32,725 nucleotides of DNA from an uncultured Myxococcales bacterium. GTDB lineage: Bacteria; Myxococcota_A; UBA9042. The notes under the pieces are model-generated. The model was not told where the DNA came from and ran no database searches. It saw nothing but the letters and a program-made list of their open reading frames with translations. Below are positions 22,864 through 30,937 of the stretch, piece by piece; position 1 is the first letter of the stretch, and each line of letters starts with the position of its first letter. A program made the position numbers and the translations under genes. The stretch is from assembly GCA_903869075.1 (NCBI GenBank), contig CAIPXZ010000503.1, forward strand, positions 1 to 32,725. Direction: 5' to 3'.

Positions 22864-24031
22864 GGACACAGCGCCGTACCACGCGTTCGTCGCCTCGCTG
22901 CGCGCCGCGTGGATCAAGGAAAATCGCCCGCTGGAGGCGCACCTCGACATCACGTACCGGTGCGATCTGGACTGCCAGCACTGCTACCTGGACAACCGCA
23001 CCAACTGGCCGGAGATGACGACGGCAGAATGGCTGAATGTTTTGGAGCAGTTGCAAGCCGCCGGCGTCATGTTCCTGGTGTGGAGCGGCGGCGACGTGAT
23101 CATGCGCAGCGACTTTGGCACGCTGCTCGACCGCGCTGCGGCGCTGGGCCTGATGAGCCGCGTCAAGACCCACGGCGGCCAACTGACCGCCGAGTGGGCG
23201 CAGCGCTTCGCCCGCGACAAGGTCGGCCGCGTCGACATCAGCGTCTACAGCCTGCGACCGGAGATCCACGACCGGTTGACTCGCCGGCCGGGGTCGCTGG
23301 TCAACACCCTGCGCGGCATCGCCGCGGCGCGCGAGGCCGGCATACCGGTCAAGATTTCCTGCTACGTGCAGCCGAGCACGATCAGCGAAATCGGCGAAAT
23401 TTGTCGCTATTTTGAGGACATGGGCTGCAAGATCGTCTTCAACACCAACACCGTGCTGGACCACTCGGCCTCGGAGACGCTGGCGTACCTGCAGCTGACG
23501 GACGACGACCTCGTGCGCGCGCGGGTGGAGATTTTGCGCGCCCAGCCCAGCGGTTTGCCCAAACGATTGAGTGAGCTGCCTTCGCACGCGCCGTGCGCGG
23601 CCGGGCGGACCGCGTTGTACATCAGCCCGGACGGCGAGCTGTGGCCGTGCGTCAATTTCCCGATGGCGCTTGGCAACTTGCGCGAAAAGCCGCTGCTGGC
23701 GATCTGGCGTGAGTCCACAGCGCGCGCGAGCCTCGTGGCCTGGGACAACGACCAGCGCACCGGCTGCCACAGCTGCGCCGGCAGCGGCATGTGCTTCTAC
23801 TGCCCCGGCGATGCCTTCAAAAAGACAGGCGATTTTCGCCTGGCGCCGGCGACCTTCCACGCCGCCACCCGCGCCAAGATGCGCGCGTGGGAAATCGTCC
23901 AAGGCGACACCTTCAGCGCCGACGACTGGCAGAGCGTGCCGGCGGAGGAAGCAAAGCCATTGACCCGCAAGAACTTTCATTTTCCGATTCACCGCGCCAA
24001 GCGCGGCAGCGGCAAGCGCGTCGGCCCGTGA
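22850..24031 (+). CDS. radical SAM/SPASM peptide-modifying enzyme
   Basis: The start is the ATG at 22850 (MPQPEDTAPY..., 393 aa), six bases after a GGAG ribosome binding site and inside the end of the kinase gene. The ATG at 22835 is less well placed. The radical SAM cluster is CDLDCQHC (C38, C42, C45), with SGGD (79-82) as the SAM-binding GGE-like motif. The C-terminal SPASM domain has C249, C267 and then C306-x2-C309-x5-C315-x2-C318, enough ligands for auxiliary 4Fe-4S clusters. SPASM enzymes such as AlbA, PqqE and MftC make thioether or carbon-carbon links or oxidise peptide residues. With a three-Cys core next door, a thioether (sactipeptide- or ranthipeptide-like) bond is a reasonable inference. 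The C-terminus is basic (HRAKRGSGKRVGP). The stop overlaps the next start by GTGA. Confidence 0.92.
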   Translation: MPQPEDTAPYHAFVASLRAAWIKENRPLEAHLDITYRCDLDCQHCYLDNRTNWPEMTTAEWLNVLEQLQAAGVMFLVWSGGDVIMRSDFGTLLDRAAALGLMSRVKTHGGQLTAEWAQRFARDKVGRVDISVYSLRPEIHDRLTRRPGSLVNTLRGIAAAREAGIPVKISCYVQPSTISEIGEICRYFEDMGCKIVFNTNTVLDHSASETLAYLQLTDDDLVRARVEILRAQPSGLPKRLSELPSHAPCAAGRTALYISPDGELWPCVNFPMALGNLREKPLLAIWRESTARASLVAWDNDQRTGCHSCAGSGMCFYCPGDAFKKTGDFRLAPATFHAATRAKMRAWEIVQGDTFSADDWQSVPAEEAKPLTRKNFHFPIHRAKRGSGKRVGP

Positions 24032-24435
24032 CGACGCTTGTGTGGCACGACGTGCGCGGCCGCTCGATGTGGCCGCTGGAAGCGCCGCTGCAAGCGGGTG
24101 TCGCAGTCGTGGCGACGAACGATCTGCAACCCGGCGATATCGTGGCGTTTATCGCCGGCCATGCGCCGGTGCTGTGGGTGCATCGCGTCGTGCGGGTGGA
24201 GTTTGACGCGGTCATTACCCGTGGCGATACCAACGGCTATGACGACCCGCCGGTGCCGTTTTCGGCGATCCTCGGGCGCGTCGCGGCGGTGCGCTGGGGG
24301 CCGTGGACGCTGCCACTGGCGGATCGCGGGCCGTTGGCGCGGTGGCAGCGGCGCGCAGGTCAGGCGTGGGCGCAGTTGGCGCCGGGACTGCGGCGGCGGT
24401 TCGCGCGGCAAAAAACCCGCGGTTCGGGCACATGA
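24028..24435 (+). CDS. small soluble S26-like peptidase, likely leader protease
   Basis: The 135-aa protein begins at a GTG that overlaps the radical SAM stop by four bases. It carries the signal-peptidase pattern in miniature: GRSMWPLEAPLQAG with the catalytic Ser (S13), then LQPGDIVAF, then VLWVHRVVRV, then ITRGDTNGYDD. In bacterial signal peptidase I the general base is Lys. Here the equivalent position appears to be the His of VHRVV, as in the SipW/Sec11 type. There is no membrane segment, so it should be cytosolic rather than a true signal peptidase. A basic tail (RRRFARQKTRG) ends the protein. S24/S26-like proteins of this size occur in PqqD/radical SAM clusters and are candidates for leader removal. 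The fold call is good and the substrate is inferred. Confidence 0.78.
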   Translation: MTTLVWHDVRGRSMWPLEAPLQAGVAVVATNDLQPGDIVAFIAGHAPVLWVHRVVRVEFDAVITRGDTNGYDDPPVPFSAILGRVAAVRWGPWTLPLADRGPLARWQRRAGQAWAQLAPGLRRRFARQKTRGSGT

Positions 24436-24441
24436 CGATCC

Positions 24442-24469
24442 TTGACAGAAGCAAACGCCACGGTACTGT
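24442..24469 (+). promoter_or_regulatory. sigma70-type promoter candidate for the CpoB-like gene
   Basis: TTGACA (perfect -35), a 16-base spacer and TACTGT (three of six to TATAAT) lie right after the S26-like stop. The TTG that the ORF track takes as start codon is the first triplet of this -35 box, which argues for a downstream translation start. Confidence 0.4.
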
Positions 24470-24522
24470 GGCCGAAGCGTGCGTCCGCGGCGGCGCGATT
24501 GGGTGCATCGTTGAAATCGACA

Positions 24523-25449
24523 GTGACTTCAAGCCATTTCAGCCACGTATCCACAGCCTTGATTCCGTTGGCGTTTCGTGTCGGCGCGCCGCTGTTGTTG
24601 ACGATAATGCCGGCGTGCGGCAACGATCAGCTGCTGCAGCTGCGGCACGAGGCGACCGCGATGCGCGAGGAGCTGACCGAGCTCAAGCGCAGCCAGACGG
24701 CGTCGCGTATCCAGTTTGAAGAATTACGCAATCGGCTGATCCTGATCGAGGACAAAACGGACTCCGAGAGGGTCGCGCGGGCGCGGCGCGATGAATGGAT
24801 TCCGCGGCTGCCGACTGTGAAAGTGGGCGAATCCGACGCGCACGTGGACGCGCGCGATCGCGTGGGGCTGCCGTCGGCGCTCCCCAAGATGGACGCACCG
24901 GGCAAGGACGCGCGCACGGCGAGCCAGTTGAATTCGCAGACGATTCGCCTGACGCACGACGATCCGTTGCCGGGCGAGACCACCGACGAACCCGTGGAAG
25001 TGTCCGGACCGGCAGATGAGGCGCCGCCCCAGGCGAGCGGCACCAAGGCCAAGCTGGATCCGACGGCGTCGCTGTATGAAAAAGGCAAGTCCCTGTTTGA
25101 TCAGGGACAAATCACCGAATCGCGGCGGGTTTTTGAGACGCTGCACCGCCAATACCCGCGCCACGATCTGGCGGACAACGCGCTGTACTGGATTGGCGAA
25201 GGCTATTACGCGCAGGCGCAGTGGCTGACGTCGGCGCAGGCGTTCCTGCGGGTCGCCAAGGAGTACCCGCGTGGCAACAAAGTACCGGACGCGATGCTGA
25301 AAATGGCGCTGTGCTACCGCAAGCTGGGCGACGACCACGGCGCGGACGACGTGCTCAAGCAGCTGACGCGGCTGTACCCGGGCACGGAAGCGGCGGACAA
25401 GGCGACGGCGATGAAGAAAGCGACGACGGACGGCGCAGTGCAGCCCTAA
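24523..25449 (+). CDS. CpoB/YbgF-like TPR lipoprotein
   Basis: The C-terminal 120 residues are TPR repeats of the YbgF/CpoB type: SLYEKGKSLFDQGQ, RRVFETLHRQYPRHDLADNALYWIGEGYYAQ, AQAFLRVAKEYPRGNKVPDAMLKMALCYRKLG and VLKQLTRLYPGTEAADKA. The N-terminal part has a lipobox (LTIMPAC) followed by a coiled coil (QLLQLRHEATAMREELTELKRSQ), which is the usual CpoB order. CpoB links the Tol-Pal system to peptidoglycan synthesis during division; many homologues are soluble periplasmic, but this one looks lipidated. I use the GTG at 24523 because the TTG at 24442 would give a 58-residue signal and overlaps a -35-like box. TTG codons at 24559 and 24568 are alternatives. No tolA, tolB or pal is adjacent; instead a LysM protein follows after 36 bases. 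Confidence 0.78.
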   Translation: MTSSHFSHVSTALIPLAFRVGAPLLLTIMPACGNDQLLQLRHEATAMREELTELKRSQTASRIQFEELRNRLILIEDKTDSERVARARRDEWIPRLPTVKVGESDAHVDARDRVGLPSALPKMDAPGKDARTASQLNSQTIRLTHDDPLPGETTDEPVEVSGPADEAPPQASGTKAKLDPTASLYEKGKSLFDQGQITESRRVFETLHRQYPRHDLADNALYWIGEGYYAQAQWLTSAQAFLRVAKEYPRGNKVPDAMLKMALCYRKLGDDHGADDVLKQLTRLYPGTEAADKATAMKKATTDGAVQP

Positions 25450-25485
25450 CCGGCGGCGCGAAGTGTGGCCGCAAGTGGAGCGAGA

Positions 25486-26649
25486 ATGACGGGCAAGTTC
25501 GCCAAATTCTTCAAGACATTCATGCCGCTGGCGGTCATCTTGGCAGCCGTGACCGCGCAGGCGCAGGAGATGCCGGATCGCGCGGCGCCGACGATCGCCG
25601 TGCAGCAGTCGGCGGCGAGCGGCGAGCGGACGTACGTGGTGGAAGCCGGCGACACGCTGTGGAGCATCGCCGAAGGCCTGTACGATGAGCCGTGGTACTG
25701 GCCGTCGCTTTGGTCGTACAACCCGCAAATCACCAATCCGCACTTGATCTACCCCGGCGACGTCATCTACCTGAGCCGCAAAAATGCCCAGAGCCAGGCG
25801 GAAAAGACAATCTCATTCGCCACTTCGCGCTACGAGCCCAAGCCCAAGAGCGGCATCGAGCTTGTGCGGCGCGTCGGCTACATCTCCTCGCGCGATTATC
25901 GCGAGTCCGGCGTGCTGGAGGCGAGCCGCGAAGAACGCAATATGCTCGGGCAGTTGGACGAGGGCTATGTGCGCTTCAACACGCGCCGCTGCGCCGAGGA
26001 CGACAAAGCCAAGGCCGAACGCGACGCCTTTCGCGCCAACGAAGACGGCGACACCAAGCGCGATGAAAAGAAGTCCGACGAGGACGAGGATGAAGCGCTC
26101 GTCGGTCCGTGCGTCCGCGACGGCGACCGCTACACGCTGTACCGCGTCGAGAGCGAGATCATCCACCCGGTAACCGGCAAGCGCGTTGGCTACAAAATCA
26201 ACTTCTTGGGCGACGCCAAGGTGCTGAGCACGGTGCGGCCGCTGGTCAGCGTTCTCATCACGCGCTCGCACAGCGAGATCAGCCGCGGCGACTTGCTGAC
26301 CAACGTCTTTGAGCCGCTGCAGCTTGTGACGCCGACGCCGAATAAGGTGCAAGTGGCCGGCGTAATTGTGGATTTCCATCACGAGACGAGCGCCGCGGGC
26401 GCCTTCAGCTACGTCTACATCGACAAGGGCGCTGACGACGGCGTCGAGAAGGGCAACCGGTTTGAGATCGTCTGGCGCGGCGACGGTCTGGCGCGTGGCA
26501 ACGTCTCGAATCTGAAAGACTATCCCGATGAGCAGATCGGCGTTGCGCTCGTCGTTGAAGCGTACGATCGCCACAGTCTGGCGCTGCTGACCTCGACCGT
26601 GCGGGAGCTCGAGCGCGGGATGCCGGCGATCATGGCCAAGGGTTTCTGA
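25486..26649 (+). CDS. exported LysM-domain envelope protein
   Basis: The start is the ATG at 25486 with GGAG five bases upstream; the track start seven codons earlier lacks this. The 387-aa protein has a Sec signal (MTGKFAKFFKTFMPLAVILAAVTAQAQ). One LysM domain spans about 49-96 (YVVEAGDTLWSIAEGLYDEP... to PGDVIYL), which binds peptidoglycan glycan strands. An acidic, charged linker (KRDEKKSDEDEDE) lies near 195-205. The C-terminal half is beta-rich with a segment (VAGVIVDFHHETSAAGAFSYVYIDKG) resembling a type often seen behind LysM in deltaproteobacterial proteins. Two Cys (about C168 and C209) flank the acidic linker. Together with the CpoB-like gene upstream it suggests an envelope or division role. 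Confidence 0.82.
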   Translation: MTGKFAKFFKTFMPLAVILAAVTAQAQEMPDRAAPTIAVQQSAASGERTYVVEAGDTLWSIAEGLYDEPWYWPSLWSYNPQITNPHLIYPGDVIYLSRKNAQSQAEKTISFATSRYEPKPKSGIELVRRVGYISSRDYRESGVLEASREERNMLGQLDEGYVRFNTRRCAEDDKAKAERDAFRANEDGDTKRDEKKSDEDEDEALVGPCVRDGDRYTLYRVESEIIHPVTGKRVGYKINFLGDAKVLSTVRPLVSVLITRSHSEISRGDLLTNVFEPLQLVTPTPNKVQVAGVIVDFHHETSAAGAFSYVYIDKGADDGVEKGNRFEIVWRGDGLARGNVSNLKDYPDEQIGVALVVEAYDRHSLALLTSTVRELERGMPAIMAKGF

Positions 26650-26664
26650 CCGCGCATCGCGCGT

Positions 26665-26694
26665 TTGCCTCGCGGCAGCAACGAGTAGTACAGT
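26665..26694 (+). promoter_or_regulatory. possible promoter of the FHA/AAA operon
   Basis: TTGCCT, an 18-base spacer and TACAGT lie in the 116-base gap before the FHA gene, which otherwise shows only GC-rich sequence with a 9-base direct repeat (GCGGCGCAA). The match is weak. Confidence 0.22.
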
Positions 26695-26765
26695 CGCCGC
26701 AGCAGCCGGTAGCGGCGCAACGTCAGCGTGCGGCGGCGCAAGCCGTCAGGGGCGGGGCCTGAGCG

Positions 26766-28658
26766 ATGTACCTGGAATGGCTCGACAACGACGGCGAGTT
26801 GGCGCGGCACCCGCTGGATCCGGCGATGGAGGCGGTGACGATTGGCCGCGGCGCGGCGTCGACCATCTATTCCAAGGAAACATCGGTTTCGCGCAACCAC
26901 GCCCGCATTGGCTGGGAGCCTTCCGGCTATTATATCAAAGACTTGGGGTCATCGAACGGCTCGTTCATCAACGGTGAGCGCGTCCAGCGCGGCACGTTGC
27001 GCGAGGGCGACGTCGCGCGCTGTGGCGAGGTGCTGGAGATCCGGATCTGCGCCGGCGCGCCGCCGGACGCCAAGAAGAAGACGCTGCAGATCGCTGAATC
27101 GGGCCTGCAACGTCAAGTGCAGCCGACCGCGCCGGCGACGGGCCAGGATCGCGAGGCGCTGGTGGCGGCGGCGCGCGCGGCGCGGCTGGGGCAGAGTCCT
27201 GCGGGCATGCGCACCGATGCGCGGCCGGTCGAGCGGGCGGCGCCGCCGGTGCCCCCGCGACCGCAGCCGACGGCGGACCCGCGCGGCAGTGCCCCGCGGC
27301 CGGATCCGCGGGTGTTGACGCCTCCGCCGGTGGCCGAGCCGACTTTTCGCGCGCCCGCGGTGGGGCCGACGCCGGACGCGCAGCGGCGGATCGCCCAGTT
27401 GGAGGACCAGCTGGCGGCAGTGCGGACGGCGCTGGCCAAGGCCGAGAACGACGCCAAGGCCGTCGAGGCGCGCTCGATGCGCTACAGCGTGGAGCTGGAC
27501 GGGCTGAGCGACAAGTACGTCAAGCTCAAGGAACACAACCAGATTCTCGGCCAGGAGCTGGACAAGACCCGCAGCGAGCTGCGCAGCCGCGAGGACGAGG
27601 CGTTTGAGGCAGGCCGCGCGGTCGAGGAGCTGAAGACGCAAATCGGCCAGGCGCGCGAAAAAGCCGCGGACGCGACCGAGCAGCTGTCCGGCCTCAAGGT
27701 GCGGATCACGCAAAAAGACCGGCAGATTGAGGAGCTGCAGCGGCAGCTGGACCTGCTCGAGTACGAGCTGCGTGCGGCGCGGGACGAGAACGACAGCCTG
27801 CAGTCGAGCTTCAACCGCGAAGGCGGCGACCTCAGCCGGCTGGAGCGCAAGATCAACTTGCTGCAGGAAGTGATCCAGGAAAAGGAAGCGCTGATCGAGC
27901 AATTGCGCATCGATCTCCGCGACAAGGACACGGAGATCCGCCAGGTGCGTATGGGCGTCGGCATCTCGGATCTGGAGCACGAAAAGCGCCGGCTGCTGGA
28001 GGATTACCACCTGGCGACGCGGCGCGTGGACGAACTGAACGACCGGCTGCTGCAGCAGACGCGGCAGACCGAGGCGCTGAAGACCGAGGTGGACGCCGCG
28101 CGCGAGGCGTTGGAGCGCAAGCCCGCGGCGATCGCCGACGTGACGGAGCATCCGGACTTCAAGGCGAAGCTGCGCGAGGTCGAGCGTGCGCGCGATGAGG
28201 TGAGCCAGCTGCAGCGCGATTTGGCGAAGTCCGACCTGAAGCTGGAAGCGGCGACGGCGGATGCCAGCCAGCACAAAGCGGCGCTGGCGGAGCTGCAGGC
28301 GGCGCACAAGCGCGCGGAAGTGCTGGAACAAAAGCTGCTGGACACCGAGGCGCGGCTGAACGACGCGCTGACGACGCCGAAGACTGCCGCCCTGCCCGAC
28401 AATTTGGCGGACGGCATCGAGAGCCTGCTGGACGCGGCGGTGGCGGCGCGCTCCAACGCGGCGGTGGTGCGGCGCTATGCCGGCGACCTGCAGGCGGAGC
28501 GCGCCAAGTGGCCGGAGCTGGCGGATACGCTGGAGCTTGTGAACGATATCGCGAGCGTGCTGGCGAACGATCTCGCTGAACAGGCGCGGTCGATCGAGGT
28601 GCTGCACCGGCAGGTGCTGGCCGCGAGCCCGCAGCCGCCGGAAGGAAAATCCGTATGA
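26766..28658 (+). CDS. FHA-domain protein with long coiled coil
   Basis: The 630-aa protein has an N-terminal FHA domain (about 22-97) with the phosphothreonine-binding features IGRG (26-29), SVSRNHARI (40-48) and GSSNGSFING (61-70). A Pro/Arg/Ala-rich linker follows at about 110-200. The next 330 residues are charged heptad-type sequence predicted to form a long coiled coil (for example QIEELQRQLDLLEYELRAARDE). The last about 90 residues form a less charged helical cap. FHA domains read phosphothreonine, so a Ser/Thr kinase partner is expected elsewhere in the genome. The gene overlaps the AAA+ gene by ATGA, so the two proteins probably act together, perhaps as scaffold and motor. No membrane segment or export signal is seen. 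Confidence 0.85.
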   Translation: MYLEWLDNDGELARHPLDPAMEAVTIGRGAASTIYSKETSVSRNHARIGWEPSGYYIKDLGSSNGSFINGERVQRGTLREGDVARCGEVLEIRICAGAPPDAKKKTLQIAESGLQRQVQPTAPATGQDREALVAAARAARLGQSPAGMRTDARPVERAAPPVPPRPQPTADPRGSAPRPDPRVLTPPPVAEPTFRAPAVGPTPDAQRRIAQLEDQLAAVRTALAKAENDAKAVEARSMRYSVELDGLSDKYVKLKEHNQILGQELDKTRSELRSREDEAFEAGRAVEELKTQIGQAREKAADATEQLSGLKVRITQKDRQIEELQRQLDLLEYELRAARDENDSLQSSFNREGGDLSRLERKINLLQEVIQEKEALIEQLRIDLRDKDTEIRQVRMGVGISDLEHEKRRLLEDYHLATRRVDELNDRLLQQTRQTEALKTEVDAAREALERKPAAIADVTEHPDFKAKLREVERARDEVSQLQRDLAKSDLKLEAATADASQHKAALAELQAAHKRAEVLEQKLLDTEARLNDALTTPKTAALPDNLADGIESLLDAAVAARSNAAVVRRYAGDLQAERAKWPELADTLELVNDIASVLANDLAEQARSIEVLHRQVLAASPQPPEGKSV

Positions 28659-30307
28659 GCCAGTCGCCCGTCGCTGAAGCCGTGGCGCAGTCGCCGCATC
28701 GCCCCGTGCCGGCGGCGGTGGATGAGCTGCACTACCTGATCCGCGCGCAGTACAAGCTGCTGTACGTCGTCTCCGCCGAGGAGGAGCGCGTGGAGCGCTG
28801 GCTGGGCGAGCTGGCGACGCTGGAGAGCACGCCGCTGCGGGAGCGTTGGGACGTGACGGCGTGGCAGGCGCGGCAGCTGATTCACTGGTCGTGCTCGCAG
28901 GGCTTCCGCTGCGCGTCCATGGACGTGCCCGGCGACGTGCGCGACCCGATCCGCGCGCTGGACTGGATCGCCAACAACCTGCAGCGCGACGCCATCGTGG
29001 TGCTGCGCGATTTCCATCCGTTTTTGAACGATCCGATGGTGGCGCGCCGCGTGCGCGACCTGCCGCACCTGTTCGCCGACGGCACCGCCAAGCGCTCGGT
29101 GGTTTTCCTCAGCCCGATCGTCAAGATCCCGGCGGAGATGGAAAAAGACCTCGTCGTCGTCGATTTTGACCTGCCGGATCGCCAGACCCTGGAGGACATC
29201 GTCCGCGATCAGGCGTTCGCCGGTGCGGCGTCGGCGCGTTTTGGCAAGAATTTCCGCAAGGTGCTGGAGAGTCCGGAGCTGCAGCGCGAGATCGCCGAGG
29301 CGGCGCTGGGCTTGACCGAGCAGGAAGCGCGGCAGGTGTTCCAAAAAACCAGCGTGCGCGACAAGGGCTTTCACCTGCCGACGATTTTGCAGGAAAAAAA
29401 GCACATCATCCGCAAGTCAGGAATTCTCGAGTTTTACGAGACGACGCTGGGCATGGAGTCCGTCGGCGGTCTGCAGCTGATGAAGGACTGGCTGAACAAG
29501 CGGCGCCACGCGTTCTCGCCGGCGGCGCAGGCGTTCGGCCTGCCGGCGCCCAAGGGCATCCTGCTGCTGGGCGTGCCGGGCTGCGGCAAGTCCTTGTCTG
29601 CCAAAGCGATTTCCCAGGCCTGGCAGATGCCGCTGCTGCGGCTGGACGTCGGCAAGGTGTTCGGCTCGCTCGTCGGCTCGTCGGAAGAGAACATGCGCAA
29701 GGCCATCAAGACCGCGGAAGCCGTGGCGCCGGCGATTTTGTGGCTCGATGAGCTGGAAAAAGGCTTCTCCGGCACCAAGTCGTCGGGGCAGTCCGACGGC
29801 GGCACGACGGCGCGCGTCTTCGCGACGTTCCTGACGTGGCTGCAGGAAAAGTCCTCGCCCGTGTTCGTGATCGCCACGGCCAATGACGTGAGCCAGCTGC
29901 CGCCGGAGCTGTTGCGCAAGGGCCGGTTTGACGAAATTTTCTTTGTCGACCTGCCGAACAAGGCGGAACGCGAGGAGATTTTGCGGATCCAGCTGAAAAA
30001 GCGCCGCCGCGACGGCGCGACATTTGACATGAAGCGCCTTGTCGATGCGACGGCGGGCTTCTCGGGTTCGGAACTCGAGGAAGCGGTCGTCGGCGCGCTG
30101 TACGACACTTTTGACGTGAGCCAAGGCCAGGCGGACATCCACACGGACGAGCTCGTGGCGGCGTGCCGCGAGGTGATTCCGCTGAGCCAGACGATGCGCG
30201 AGCGGCTGGCGGAGATGCGCGAGTGGTCCAAGTCGCGGGCGCGGCGGGCGTCGCCACCCGATGACGCGCCGCCGGGTGCGGAACAGGCGCCGCGGCTGGA
30301 GATGTGA
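28655..30307 (+). CDS. Ycf46-like AAA+ ATPase
   Basis: The 550-aa protein has an N-terminal domain (about 20-180; YLIRAQYKLLYVVSAEE...VVLRDFHPFL) with the features of a degenerate nucleotide-binding fold. The C-terminal AAA+ domain has Walker A GVPGCGKS (306-313), Walker B ILWLDELEK (361-369), sensor 1 in VIATAN (405-410) and an arginine-finger-type RKGRFDE (421-427). The Ser in SVIGS-like positions and the order of domains match the Ycf46 family of plastids and cyanobacteria, whose molecular job is not settled. A GGAAGGA ribosome binding site precedes the ATG, which overlaps the FHA stop by ATGA. The next gene encodes a DUF1257 (Ycf35-like) protein, which strengthens the assignment. The ATPase call is firm; substrate and process are unknown. 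Confidence 0.9.
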   Translation: MSQSPVAEAVAQSPHRPVPAAVDELHYLIRAQYKLLYVVSAEEERVERWLGELATLESTPLRERWDVTAWQARQLIHWSCSQGFRCASMDVPGDVRDPIRALDWIANNLQRDAIVVLRDFHPFLNDPMVARRVRDLPHLFADGTAKRSVVFLSPIVKIPAEMEKDLVVVDFDLPDRQTLEDIVRDQAFAGAASARFGKNFRKVLESPELQREIAEAALGLTEQEARQVFQKTSVRDKGFHLPTILQEKKHIIRKSGILEFYETTLGMESVGGLQLMKDWLNKRRHAFSPAAQAFGLPAPKGILLLGVPGCGKSLSAKAISQAWQMPLLRLDVGKVFGSLVGSSEENMRKAIKTAEAVAPAILWLDELEKGFSGTKSSGQSDGGTTARVFATFLTWLQEKSSPVFVIATANDVSQLPPELLRKGRFDEIFFVDLPNKAEREEILRIQLKKRRRDGATFDMKRLVDATAGFSGSELEEAVVGALYDTFDVSQGQADIHTDELVAACREVIPLSQTMRERLAEMREWSKSRARRASPPDDAPPGAEQAPRLEM

Positions 30308-30319
30308 CGGGAGGGCCAG

Positions 30320-30730
30320 ATGTCGCATTTCACAACGGTGCAGACCAAGATTACCGACCTCGTCCGCCTTGAAAAAGTGCTGACGGAGCTGAAGTTCAAC
30401 TTCACCAAGGCTGAACTCGGCCAAGTGGTTCAGGTCAAAGGCTATTTGGGTCAAAAGACCGACGCCCAGCTTGTCATCCACGCCTCGAAAACCTACGAGA
30501 TTGGCGTGAACGTCGACGCCAAGACCGGCGCCGTCAACTTCGTCGCCGACTGGGAATTCGTTGAAACAACGGCCGGTTATAGCCAAGACGAGTTCACCCG
30601 CAAGGTCATGCAGCGCTACGCCTACCACACCGTCAAGGACGAAGTGACAAAGCGCGGCTACACGCTGGAGGAAGAAACCGTGGATGGTCAAGGCCATATC
30701 CACGTCAAAGTCTCGTCGTGGGGGGACTGA
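30320..30730 (+). CDS. DUF1257 (Ycf35-like) protein
   Basis: The 136-aa protein starts MSHFTTVQTKITDLVRLEKVL and ends with a HVKVSSWGD segment. It contains YGVNVDA-like strands (YEIGVNVDAKTGAVNFVADWE) and a Tyr-rich helix (MQRYAYHTVKDEVTKRGYT). This full-length pattern is that of DUF1257, the Ycf35 family of cyanobacteria and algal plastids, whose function is unknown. GGGAGG lies five bases before the ATG. The gap to the AAA+ gene is 12 bases and to the DUF2997 gene three bases. I expect a cytosolic partner or regulator of the AAA+ ATPase because the two families co-occur, which is inference. Confidence 0.88.
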   Translation: MSHFTTVQTKITDLVRLEKVLTELKFNFTKAELGQVVQVKGYLGQKTDAQLVIHASKTYEIGVNVDAKTGAVNFVADWEFVETTAGYSQDEFTRKVMQRYAYHTVKDEVTKRGYTLEEETVDGQGHIHVKVSSWGD

Positions 30731-30733
30731 AGC

Positions 30734-30937
30734 ATGGCACAGCGGCGCGAAATCCAGTTTACGATCGACGACAACGGCGAAGTGTCGATCCAGGTCGTCG
30801 GCGTCAAAGGTGCCGAGTGCGAGCGGCTGACGCGCGAGATGGAGGCGGCGCTCGGCATCGTGCAGAGCCGTCAGCACACGAGTGAGTACTGGCAAACTGC
30901 TGAAACGACGACGAAAATCGATCAGGGTGACGGCTAG
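30734..30937 (+). CDS. DUF2997 small protein
   Basis: The 67-aa protein MAQRREIQFTIDDNGEVSIQVVGVKGAECERLT... has the short beta-hairpin followed by a helix (CERLTREMEAALG) typical of DUF2997. This family often neighbours DUF1257 in cyanobacteria. A GGGGG run upstream can serve as ribosome binding site. The single Cys is in the conserved GxxC position. The function is unknown. It is co-transcribed with its neighbours, and the next start codon follows its stop directly. Confidence 0.85.
   Translation: MAQRREIQFTIDDNGEVSIQVVGVKGAECERLTREMEAALGIVQSRQHTSEYWQTAETTTKIDQGDG

Noticed and set aside
16948-22953. 2001-aa minus-strand ORF
   Set aside because: It lies opposite the giant lipoprotein, precursor and kinase genes. 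It is made of Arg/Ala/Val-rich shadow sequence without domains, as expected from high-GC coding DNA.
14258-24031. PQQ biosynthesis cluster
   Set aside because: Only a PqqD-like protein is present. The peptide lacks the Glu/Tyr core of PqqA, and pqqB, pqqC and pqqE are missing.
21830-24435. Lasso peptide cluster
   Set aside because: The leader motif matches, but no asparagine-synthetase-like cyclase or transglutaminase-type protease is in the window, and the core is Cys-rich.
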